In this document: positions 55,878 to 64,000 of the stretch, piece after piece
Layout of the letters: every line of letters begins with the position of its first letter
Position numbering within the stretch: position 1 is the first letter of the stretch
NCBI GenBank assembly: GCA_949987565.1
Contig: OX465111.1
Span: 8,127,467 to 8,191,466 of the forward strand
DNA length: 64,000 nucleotides
Direction of reading: 5' to 3'
DNA from: Luidia sarsii
Taxonomy: Eukaryota; Echinodermata; Asteroidea; Paxillosida; Luidiidae
Program-made: the position numbers and the translations under genes
The notes under the pieces: generated by a model
Told to the model about the DNA's origin: nothing
Database searches by the model: none
The model's input: only the letters and a program-made list of their open reading frames with translations

Positions 55878-56060
55878 CTCGTCACGGGCGGTGGTAGGAG
55901 ATTCCTCGTAGTACGAACCCTTCCTGCCGGATTTGGGGCTGGCGCTGCCCCGTCTCCCGCTCGCATTCCCCGGCGGCTCCTCCGGAGAGCCCCCGCTGCT
56001 CTCCTCGTCCTCTCGGAACTGAACTTTCCTCGTCGTCCTCCGCGGCCCCTCCGACGCCAT
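55878..56060 (-). CDS. Candidate first exon B: basic/acidic disordered N-terminus with an RVxF-like motif
   Basis: I do not recognise the gene. The minus frame from the ATG at 56060 gives 61 residues starting MASEGPRRTTRKVQFREDEE and ending ESPTTARDE, then GAG|GTAAGG, a good donor in phase 0. The start is supported by an in-frame TAA nine bases upstream and G at +4. Visible features are a KVQF segment (residues 12-15) fitting the RVxF docking motif for protein phosphatase 1, acidic EDEESSGGSPEE, and basophilic-kinase-like sites GRRGS and GRKGS. There is no signal peptide or membrane segment, and the peptide is predicted disordered. GC and codon use differ from the flanking AT-rich DNA, and CpG-rich sequence lies upstream. 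It may be an alternative first exon to 22033-22194. RVxF-like matches arise often by chance. Confidence 0.6.
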
Positions 56061-56700
56061 TTGTTTTTAGCTTCGCTATGCTTGTTATTCTTTAGTTCTC
56101 AGCTGGTACAGTATAACCACGGACTGCCTGACACGCCACCAACTAACCACGCCTAGGTGTGTGTGGTATCGCTCCAAGTATGTGCATAGCAGTATAATTC
56201 AACAGAAAAACAAACCAATCCACGGAGGGCGCCCCCGCACCTCTTCGAAAAAAAAAAAACAATTACCACCACTCAGCCGTGCCGCACCGCTGCGTTGAGC
56301 AACGTGCCACCTGACACGGGCCGCAAAGGACTCGACTATCCGTTATTGATGAGACGACCCACATCCCACCCCACCCCTGCACTCCACTCCACTGGTGCAC
56401 TTTGATCGTGCCACGCACCGATCACAACGATCACCGGCCGCGAACAGAACGCCCGAACTCCACGGCGAGAATTCCTTCACGACAGCGTCGCCGCTTGTGC
56501 AACTCTCTCTTCGGAGTGCCCTAAAAAGAGAGCTTATAGAAAGTAAAAACTCAGGCCGAGGGGCCAGAATATGAGCCAGCCCCGCTAGTCTGAACATCTG
56601 CTCGTGTCCTGGGCAATTCCCTGAGCACTTCGGTGCATGACTGACTTCAGGGAGCATTTCTCTGCACTGGAAAATCTATTAGCGGAAAGGGGAGACCGGT
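56061..56700 (-). promoter_or_regulatory. CpG-rich region upstream of exon B, candidate promoter
   Basis: 56230-56500 is enriched in CpG compared with the surroundings and lies 0.2-0.5 kb upstream of exon B in transcription direction. No TATA box is placed convincingly. The 104-codon minus frame at 56343-56657 has no similarity. Promoter function is inferred from position and composition only. Confidence 0.35.
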
Positions 56701-56724
56701 GTTCCGGTGACAACATATTGGTTC

Positions 56725-57075
56725 CGAGTACGAGTTTCATTTGCCGAGTCCCGAGCCATCCAGGTCGAATCTCGAGTCGCCCTTAATGTTCAATACTGTA
56801 TCACTAACTTGCTTCCCCGTGTTTTGTTTTATTCATGTTAATACCAGTAGGCATACTCACAGAGTACGATATCCTTTCTAGATTAAATGAAATACATGTA
56901 GTCAAGGAAAATGATCAACTGATTTATACTAGTCTGTCGAGGCAACTGCTATTTATCTTACCGTGCGCAAGTGTCCAAAGACCAATTATCTTACGTTTTT
57001 TTGTATATTGTTGCACAAACATGAAAGTCGAGTACAAATCCGAGTCCGAGTCAAAGTCACGAGCCATACAAGACT
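56725..57075. repeat. Degenerate GAGTCCGAGTC-type repeat flanks
   Basis: GTTCCGAGTACGAGTTTCAT, GCCGAGTCCCGAGCCATCC at 56720-56780 and AAATCCGAGTCCGAGTCAAA at ~57035, with ~250 bp of unrelated DNA between. Related to 2450-2940. Confidence 0.5.
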
Positions 57076-57944
57076 AGTCTGTGAAAGGGTTGTGCGGGAT
57101 TGACAATTGCTTAACATCCCTCTGGCTGACTAAGGCTACGACCCAGCATGGCGCACAATACTATGGGACGTGCCCGTGGACGCTAGTCAGAGGCCCCCCA
57201 CTGGCTCGTGTGTAATAATAAGCCGCGGTCAATGAATTCGAACGCGACCTTTAAGGTTTGGCCAAAGTGGCCGCAATAGCGCCCTCTATCGATGTTCAGA
57301 ATGTCACGCTTGCTCCGGGAGATCCCGTGTGCGTGTGCAACTGGTCCCGATGAACGGGTACGGTACCACCGAATAAATCACTTCGTGGTATTAAAGCACA
57401 CGGTATACATAATGTCCTTTACTGATTTCAGCTTTTCACCTGATATTCTGTGTATGCACTATCCCAGAAACCGTGACGTCATGATACCAGTGCAGCCAGT
57501 AGAGACCCGCTGGCCAGCTAGGGTCGTAGTGGCTGACGCCAGGGCATGACACCGAGTATCACACGATGGACACTTTCGTGTAACTTTGAGTGACGCGTGC
57601 AACAGAGATCGCGAATGCATCTGGCATTACAAAGGTGATACTAACGACGCCAACACGGTCAGAGCCATACATGCACTTTCCCCACTTCTTAATTACGTAG
57701 CGGTAGTTAATTTGCAGAATTAACCAAAAACGGTCGCCTTCGCTTTTCAAATAATGCAAGAAAAATGAAATCTAATTATACGTTGACGAGAATTCAATTT
57801 TTTGTTCTCGTTGAATTGCTCGAGCTTCATTTCTCTCGCGGTTTAATAATGTCATCGGATGTCGAGCATATCATCACTGAGCACGCAGTTTTAATTACAC
57901 ACCGAGTAGGTCAAACCCCTTGTTGAAGTGCATTCTCCTTGACG
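57076..57944. other. No gene seen
   Basis: No supported gene. Frames of 66-85 codons have no similarity. GTAGGTCAAACCCCTTGTTG at 57906 resembles the tail of SINE family B. Confidence 0.45.
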
Positions 57945-58185
57945 ATTGATGCCAACATCATGGTGCAACGCGCTACAGATTCGAAGCCAGCGCACGACCC
58001 CGACCAGCTCGGTGAGAAAGTGGTTGAGAAACGTCCGCACTGGAAGGCGGGAGTCACGGGTTCAAATCTCGCACGAGCTGCCAGCATTTGTTTTCAGCAG
58101 GCGATCGGGGAAAAAAACACAGCACGAGTTGCTTATTACGTCGGGTAGGGTAAACCCTCATTGAATGAAATAAAATAAATAACTG
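57945..58185 (+). repeat. tRNA-like SINE family B, copy 3 (full-length-like)
   Basis: CGACCAGCTCGGTGAGAAAG, a long tRNA-like body with ACTGGAAGGCGGGAGTCAC, the B box GGGTTCAAATC (~58060), GAGCTGCCAGCATTTG, then TCGGGTAGGGTAAACCCTC, ATTGAATGAAAT and an A-rich end (AAATAAATAACTGAAAAAAA). This copy shows body, tail and A-rich terminus in order, which supports a retroposed SINE. The two other copies are minus-strand (1994 and 12430). Confidence 0.75.
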
Positions 58186-59194
58186 AAAAAAAAATAGACA
58201 GAATATGGAGATTCTCCTTACAAAGGCCGTAAGTGAAAAGTCGGCTACATAAACAAAATAATTATTTATAATTATTTTAAAAGACCAAACACAAACTTCG
58301 AGAGTTTATGGAATGATCATTTTCAAGCAATTCAAGTCTATTGATTTTTTAGACAATGGGTTGTATTACTTGTAGTAATCATATCGGACACGCATAATTA
58401 TATGCACTACGGCATAATGTCCGCAGCAGGTGGCTTCGGACACGACCTTCCAGGGATCCACCACACCAAACATAGCGCCCTCTATCGCTAACCAAGGGGT
58501 TGGTCTCAGAAAACGTCTCATACAAGGTACCTTACCTGATTACAGCAATTGAAGATTCTTCAACAGTTCACAGCTTGATTGATTTGGGCAATCGATGTTC
58601 GTTCAACTTAAACCGGACGGATCTAGAGAATAGTTCCTAATCTTCTATGGCAGCATGGGGTACCACAATGATTTGCCGACTGGCGATAGACTACGGTAGG
58701 TTTTGGTTTAAAACAAGTCAAAGATGGGTGCGGCGGTCGGAGCTATAGTTCTGGACATCGAGACGGCATGCCTGTCACTAAATCGTAGGGCAAAATTTGC
58801 AACGCCACTCCGCGGACTGTGCAATTAATGGCATTAGCGTCGGTCAGATCCCCGACATAACGAGGCCCTCATATGCATCTGTGGTTTAGGGTTACACGCG
58901 TGTAGCTGTAATTCAAGTACTGGCACAAGGTTTCCATTTGAAATATCGTACACTATCTACTGCCGTGACTCATGAATATGCAACAGGCGCGGGCGGACCA
59001 TTCATATTCAAGCTTTACCCTTTTGTGAGAGATTTTCAGCTTGGCATCAGTGCGTAACGTGGACACCAGCCTCAGATTCATATGTGTGCAGCGCGATGCG
59101 TGATATATATGAGGATCATTGTAGATGACAGGTGAAAACGGACCTGGAAAACAGCACGTAGGCTAATCGGAAAACCAGCTTCCCGTATGTTGAA
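58186..59194. other. No gene seen
   Basis: No supported gene or repeat. Confidence 0.5.
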
Positions 59195-59510
59195 ATAATC
59201 TGGTACCCGGGTACCCGAAAGTACTCGTACTCAGGTGTCCGAATGTTGCACATGTAATAATAGGGTACCCGAGTACCTAAAAATTTCTGGTAGCCGGGTA
59301 CTTGAAAGTACTCGTACTCGTGTGTCCGAATGTTGTACATGTAGGCCTAATAATAGGGTACCCGAGTACCCGAAAATTGAAATAATCTGGTACCCGGGTA
59401 CCCGAAAGTTTCAATAATCTGGTACCTGGGTAGGCCTATCCGAATGTTATAATAAGAGGGTATCCGGGTAACCGAATTTTGTAATAATCGGGTGTTTGGG
59501 TACTAGCACC
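59195..59510. repeat. GGTACCCGGGTACCCGAAA minisatellite, degenerate
   Basis: Alternating GGTACCCGGGTACCCGAAAG and GAGTACCCGAAAA with GTACTCGTACTC.GGTGTCCGAATGTTG spacers. About five irregular 50-70 bp units. A small relative is at 1340-1400. Confidence 0.8.
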
Positions 59511-60160
59511 CTAATGAAAAGCATAAGAAATCAAGAATGGGCAACATACCGAGATGTCGAAAAGATTCCAATAAAGGCTGTTTGGCATAAAACCGAGGGT
59601 AGAGAAGAAAATAGGTCAACACTTTCCCCGAGTACAAGATATCTACCGACAAAGGCATGCGTGGCTATAAAGAACACGTACGGTATAGCTAACTCTTCAC
59701 AACGGGTGTGGGAAGGGTCCATATATATATACAAGGATTTCAAAAACGTAAATCATGAAATCGACAAACTGAAACCGGGTAACCGTTGATTAACTCGGTC
59801 AGGTTTTAGATGCCTGGTAACGTCTCCCCAGAACTGCATCTGAAAACCAGCGAACATGCGCCTGGTTGTTCTTTGAAATTGCAACAAAAGACTTAAAGTA
59901 AGTTTAAAACTGCAACAAAAGACCTAAAGGGACTTTAACACTGCAACTATGAACTTAGATGACTTTGAAGTTTTAACTATGGACTTATATAGGTACTTTG
60001 AAAGTGCAGCTAACTAGGAATAGGGATTGAAAGCGACTGGGAGCGTTTAAGAATGAACGGCTTGCAACGTTAACCGAGCAGTTGCTCGAGTAATGTTTTC
60101 AGGACCATTAAAACCACTTCACATCAAATGTTGCTGCGCGCTTGCTGCGTGCTCAGCTCG
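59511..60160. other. No gene seen; short local repeat at 59870-60005
   Basis: 59870-60005 has three to four copies of a ~40 bp unit around TGCAACAAAAGACTTAAAG / CTGCAACTATGAACTTAGAT, decaying toward the end. Nothing else recognised. Confidence 0.5.
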
Positions 60161-60470
60161 CTGCTCTTCGCACATGTAAATGGGCAGGGATTCATTAACC
60201 ATTCATGACTTACCGCCCGCTATAGCGCTAAGATTGTCCGCGCGGTTCGAGCGGATCCGGGACGCGTGAAGAGCCAGCGCGGGCTATAGCTCCGGCCAGA
60301 CGCCGGGCCGACGAGCGAGCCGTCCGTGCCCGTCAGAACATGACGCTCGCGTCTCGGCCAACCGGTGATTACGGTATATAATATACACAGTCACTGCTCA
60401 GGCGCCGATCATCGCGACATTAATGACGGCTGATTCCTCCCTCGAGGGCGGGGGGATCGGAGGTCCCTCG
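60161..60470 (+). promoter_or_regulatory. CpG-rich block with a TATA-like element, possible promoter
   Basis: 60200-60365 is strongly CpG-rich (CGCGCGG, CGGGCCGACG, GCTCGCGTCTCGG) and is followed by CGGTATATAATATACAC at 60372. A start site would be expected about 30 bp later on the plus strand. No exon-like frame with a donor follows: the 82-codon frame at 60668-60916 is unconvincing. TATATAATATA is nearly palindromic, so the direction is uncertain. Confidence 0.3.
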
Positions 60471-61396
60471 GGTAAATCCAGGAGAATATAGACACAAATC
60501 AGTCTATCGCGATGCAAAACAGAGCAATCTTTCCGTTCCAATTCCGGTTGGTAACTCTTGCCTATAGCACAGGCTCTCTGACGTTAGAAAACAAAAATCC
60601 GACTTGGCCAACTGAAAGGTCTGAATAAATCCACGAGAGCAGCGGCAGCAAGTGACGGGCTCTATTTGTGGCTCGGGGTCAGGGCTGGAGTATTCCATCC
60701 ACTGCGACCGGGCGAGAGGGTGGGCCGGAAGGGGCGCGCTGGGCTGGCCTCCGGAGAGTGGGCATCAGCTATCGCCGTCTCAAAGCTCGGTTGCTGGGGT
60801 TCGGGTTATGTGAAGCATTCGTAGCCCGACACAGGGACACAGCCGGCGGAAAGACAATCTACGGAGCCCTTAGAGGGGCATGCGTTTTTTGGTTTGGTGT
60901 CGTTCCCTGGAAATAATATCCCCTTTCCTCGAAATTACATTCCGTTCCCTTGAAAATAATAATCATTCCGTTCGATCGAAACAACAACAAAACGTCAGGC
61001 CCTGTAACAAAAAAAAGCCTGTTTCCCTGTGATCATCAGCTCACGAATTTGAATTGTGAAATCGAGGGAATGAGAGAAACGGCTCTTTAAAGGCACCGTA
61101 ACAATCGGCGGCTCGTGCGCGTCGGCCACAAGTTGAATCTGTGCCTGACTACCGTCCCCTGGTGATGGGGACACGAGGTCAAGGAATGCCATCGCAGTCT
61201 TCTCGTCTGCGTGTGTCCGCCGCGAGGAAGCAACAACTGTTCCGGTCGAATGCCAAACAGAAAGAAGACGCTACATATTCTTCTCATTAACCAATTAAGA
61301 AGCCACAGATGATAATGTCACAGGATAGGCCTAGGCCTACACACCGAGGTCATTTTCCAAAGACAGCCGTTCACTTTCCAGCAGGGCTTGAGGTAG
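60471..61396. other. No gene recognised
   Basis: 60660-60900 is GC-rich. 60985-61005 (AACGTCAGGCCCTGTAAC) is a tiny family E fragment. No exon supported. Confidence 0.4.
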
Positions 61397-62503
61397 CAGT
61401 TTCGCAACATACGAAGCTGTCATCGGAAGATAGCTGACCCAAGTCAGTTTCGCAACATACGAAGCTGTCATCGGAAGATAGCTGACCCAAGTCAGTTTTG
61501 CAACGTACGAAGCTGCAATCGGAAGATAGATGACCCAAGTCAGTTTTGCAACATACGAAGCTGGCGTAGGAAGATAGCTGACCCAAGTCAGTTTTGCAAC
61601 ATACGAAGCTGCCATCGGAAGATAGCTGACCCAAGTCAGTTTTGCAACATACGAAGCTGTCATCGAAAGTTAGCTGACCCAAGTCAGTTTTGCAACATAC
61701 GAAGCTGTCATCGAAAGTTAGCTGACCCAAGTCAGTTTCGCAACATATGAAGCTGCCATCGGAAGATAGCTGACCCAAGTCAGTTTTGCAACATACGAAG
61801 CTGTCATCGGAAGTTAGCTGACCCAAGTCAGTTTTGCAACATACGAAGCTGCCATCGGAAGATAGCTGACCCAAGTCAGTTTTGCAACATACGAAGCTGC
61901 CATCGGTAGATAGCTGACCCAAGTCAGTTTTGCAACATACGAAGCTGCCATCGGAAGATAGCTGACCCAAGTCAGTTTTGCAACATACGAAGCTGTCATC
62001 GAAAGTTAGCCGACCCAAGTCAGTTTTGCAACATACGAAGCTGGCGTAGGAAGATAGCTGACCCAAGTCAGTTTTGCAACATACGAAGCTGCCATCGGAA
62101 GATAGCTGACCCAAGTCAGTTTTGCAACATACGAAGCTGTCATCGAAAGTTAGCTGACCCAAGTCAGTTTTGCAACATACGAAGCTGTCATCGAAAGTTA
62201 GCTGACCCAAGTCAGTTTCGCAACATATGAAGCTGCCATCGGAAGATAGCTGACCCAAGTCAGTTTTGCAACATACGAAGCTGTCATCGGAAGTTAGCTG
62301 ACCCAAGTCAGTTTTGCAACATACGAAGCTGCCATCGGAAGATAGCTGACCCAAGTCAGTTTTGCAACATACGAAGCTGCCATCGGAAGATAGCTGACCC
62401 AAGTCAATTTTGCAACATACGAAGCTGTCGTAGGAAGATAGCTGACCCAAGTCAGTTTTGCAACATACGAAGCTGTCATCGGAAGTTAGCTGACCCAAGT
62501 ACA
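61397..62503. repeat. 48 bp minisatellite, ~23 copies, with 480 bp higher-order repeat
   Basis: Each unit contains TTTGCAACATACGAAGCTG, a variable 8-base segment (TCATCGGA, CCATCGGA, TCATCGAA, GCGTAGGA) and TAGCTGACCCAAGTCAG. In each unit CTGAC-CCAA-GTCAG can form a small hairpin. 61560-61910 and 62040-62390 are essentially identical apart from one or two bases, so a block of ten units (480 bp) was recently duplicated. 48 is divisible by three, and the minus strand is open for 401 codons (61371-62576) with a 16-residue repeat TDLGQLSSDGSFVCCK. A second minus frame is also open (MTASYVAKLTWVSYLP). Variation falls mostly on amino-acid-changing positions and there is no splice or promoter context, so coding is doubtful. 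Confidence 0.95.
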
Positions 62504-63059
62504 ATTCTGATATCAAGGTTGTCTTCATCAAACGAACAACTTTTATCACCAGCAAAAGTGATCCAGGGATATTCATGCTCTATCCAAACATAAAGTCAAC
62601 ACTTTCTTTTCTCATTAGCCACTTCCAGCAATGAAGTCGCCCGTGCCGGACGATGAAGTGTGTTTACGACATCACCACTCCCGATATATATTACAGGGCA
62701 CCCGCACCTATCAGCAAGCACTCAGGCAAAGGACGATGGAAGAAAATAAATGGAGAAGACACTGGTCTTGCACGCGCATTTGTTACACAATAAAGCTCTT
62801 AGGGATAACATGTCCATTTGATCCAGTGGTAGTTATCAGAATGAAACTTGCGAAATATCACTCAGGAAATACTTACCGTAATAAACTAAAAGGTAATCGA
62901 GGCTTTGAGACAGTTAAAACAAACGATGAATTGGGTGATGTTTGTCGGTTCTGGACTTTTCAATGGCGGTAGCCGTTTCGTATCCATTCCTACCTGCACT
63001 AAAAGGCGTATATATACACGACCTTGCCCATCCAACTGGTTATGCTTCGGACTACCACT
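62504..63059. other. No gene seen
   Basis: A 113-codon plus frame at 62631-62972 has no recognisable domain. Confidence 0.4.
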
Positions 63060-63160
63060 GTACAGCTTAGGTGGTTAGTGGTTAGAGCGCTGGTACACTA
63101 AACCAGAGGTGTAGGGCTATAGATTCAGATCTTCGGCCAGTCAAAACAAAAAAGTCGTTT
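63060..63160 (+). repeat. SINE family A copy
   Basis: TACAGCTTAGGTGGTTAGTG, GTTAGAGCGCTGGTACAC, TAAACCAGAGGTGTAGGGC and a decayed B box (AGATTCAGATCTTC). It has a partial internal duplication of GGTGGTTAGTGGTTAG. Confidence 0.65.
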
Positions 63161-63174
63161 CTGCTTGAAAAAGG

Positions 63175-63260
63175 TTCCTCCTTCAATGTTATGGCAAGCC
63201 CCCTCCTCCAGTCCATCCATAGCTGGCCCATCAAGAGTCGTTATCACCTGTCAGTCAAGA
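63175..63260 (+). repeat. Dispersed repeat family H, copy 2
   Basis: CAATGTTATGGCAAGCCCCC, TCCTCCAGTCCATCCATAGC and GTTATCACCTGTCA match 40555-40650. It follows a family A head directly. Confidence 0.6.
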
Positions 63261-63424
63261 GACACAGGACCCTAACAGGCAAGCACGCCCTCTGGAATTA
63301 TTCCGAAGCTAGGTGCGTACGGCTTCGGTTACCAGTACGGCGTACCATTTGGAACCTAACGTATCCGCACCATTACCAGCGTGCAAAACAAAACCACATA
63401 GTTAGGTATAGGTTCGGGTAGCTT

Positions 63425-63545
63425 CCCTGTGTTATCCAGCCCTTAGGTGGTGGCCTTCCCAAAATAGCGAACTATCTTTGCCGGGGGTGGGAGGGGGAAA
63501 GTCTGAAGCATGTAACCACTAAGTGCTGTTATATCTCCACGGGTA
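63425..63545 (-). repeat. SINE family A copy (inverted)
   Basis: GTTATCCAGCCCTTAGGTGG, TGGCCTTCCCAAAATAGCG and TTTGCCGGGGGTGGGAGG match 23310-23370. The copy at 63060 is in the opposite orientation, so the two may be the ends of one inverted arrangement spanning 63060-63545. Confidence 0.6.
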
Positions 63546-64000
63546 ACACCCATCACATTCACATTTCCATTCAGATGCAAAGGAAAATTTGTTGTAAACT
63601 TGGCTACAGCAGTTCGGACAGTGGACGCAGGCAGGTTTTTTTAAATTACATTTTCAAAGCGATGCCTATTATAGCACACAAACAAATAGCATTCTAGGCA
63701 GTCTGTGGCCCAGCCCTGCGCTGAACGCTCCATAGCCACGCCATTTTAGGAAGTCCCAATACTCGTCACTGAGGTCTGCGTTGCGTGGATTGTAAACGGG
63801 ATGTCTGGACCTTGTCATCGCTTCTGCGATCCCCTGCAAATCGCGTGGACAAACAACACGGCCCTCTCATCAGTCATCGGCCCCCTCTTTTCCCCCTCGA
63901 CCGCAGGTTCTGGCTCGCCCGATCGAGGATGCGGGATTCTTTTTGCTTTGTTTGAAAGGGCGGCGACTCGGAGAGAAAGATCTGATTGCTAAGTGAATGC
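63546..64000. other. No gene recognised; GC-richer end
   Basis: The 63-codon plus frame at 63801-63992 lies in GC-richer DNA near the window edge and could belong to something outside the window, but nothing supports a call. Confidence 0.35.

Noticed and set aside
61397..62503. CRISPR-like array (also 50026-50792)
   Set aside because: Units are contiguous with no unique spacers, there are no cas genes, and the DNA is eukaryotic.

Overview
The window looks like nuclear DNA of a metazoan, probably a marine invertebrate. The reasons are CCCTAA/TTAGGG-type telomeric repeats, tRNA-derived SINE-like copies on both strands, terminal-inverted-repeat MITEs, very large polypurine/polypyrimidine tracts and the near absence of long coding ORFs. 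I cannot assign a species or phylum from the sequence. There is no prokaryotic operon, no rRNA, no convincing functional tRNA gene and no CRISPR array.

Only two stretches look like protein-coding exons, both on the minus strand: 55878-56060 (exon B) and 22033-22194 (exon A, possibly extending to 22252). Exon B begins with an ATG that has an in-frame stop just upstream, and it ends at a GAG|GTAAGG donor. Exon A ends at GAA|GTGAGT. Both open frames reach their donor in phase 0, both begin MAS, and both encode disordered, charged Ser/Pro/Glu-rich peptides. The two would fit alternative 5' exons of one minus-strand gene, with the 34 kb between them as intron. That is inference, and I do not recognise the protein. 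The rest is intronic or intergenic.

Layout. 1-7 kb: old dispersed repeats, a 268 bp MITE whose long TIRs each contain GCGCATGCGC, and a duplicated poly(A)/telomeric-repeat unit near 6 kb. 7.5-12.3 kb: two GA-rich tracts and an 18 bp minisatellite. 12.4-20.7 kb: SINE-like copies, a 188 bp Harbinger-type MITE with a TTA target duplication, and much unassigned sequence. 22-24.2 kb: exon A, a CpG-rich block, and a 520 bp inverted duplication that contains an exact match to the histone mRNA 3'-end stem-loop consensus. 27-33 kb: a CT-rich tract, a 1.1 kb CCCTCA hexamer array and a degenerate ~27 bp array. 35-42 kb: GA-rich tract, dispersed repeats and an 840 bp array of a 15 bp unit. 45-54 kb: a CTGCCT hexamer tract, a 34/35 bp minisatellite fused to a GA tract, and a LINE reverse-transcriptase C-terminal remnant. 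55.8-64 kb: exon B and its CpG-rich upstream region, a GGTACCCG array, a CpG-rich promoter-like block near 60.3 kb, and a 48 bp minisatellite with a 480 bp higher-order period.

At least eight dispersed repeat families were recognised by comparing the window with itself. I call them A (tRNA-head SINE), B (second tRNA-like SINE), C, D (carries the histone-type stem-loop), E (ends in GAAACGTC), F, G and H. Two of them (D and E) share a hairpin followed by GAAACGT(C/T), reminiscent of a decayed hammerhead ribozyme core. The long ORFs in the window are almost all side effects of repeat periods divisible by three.
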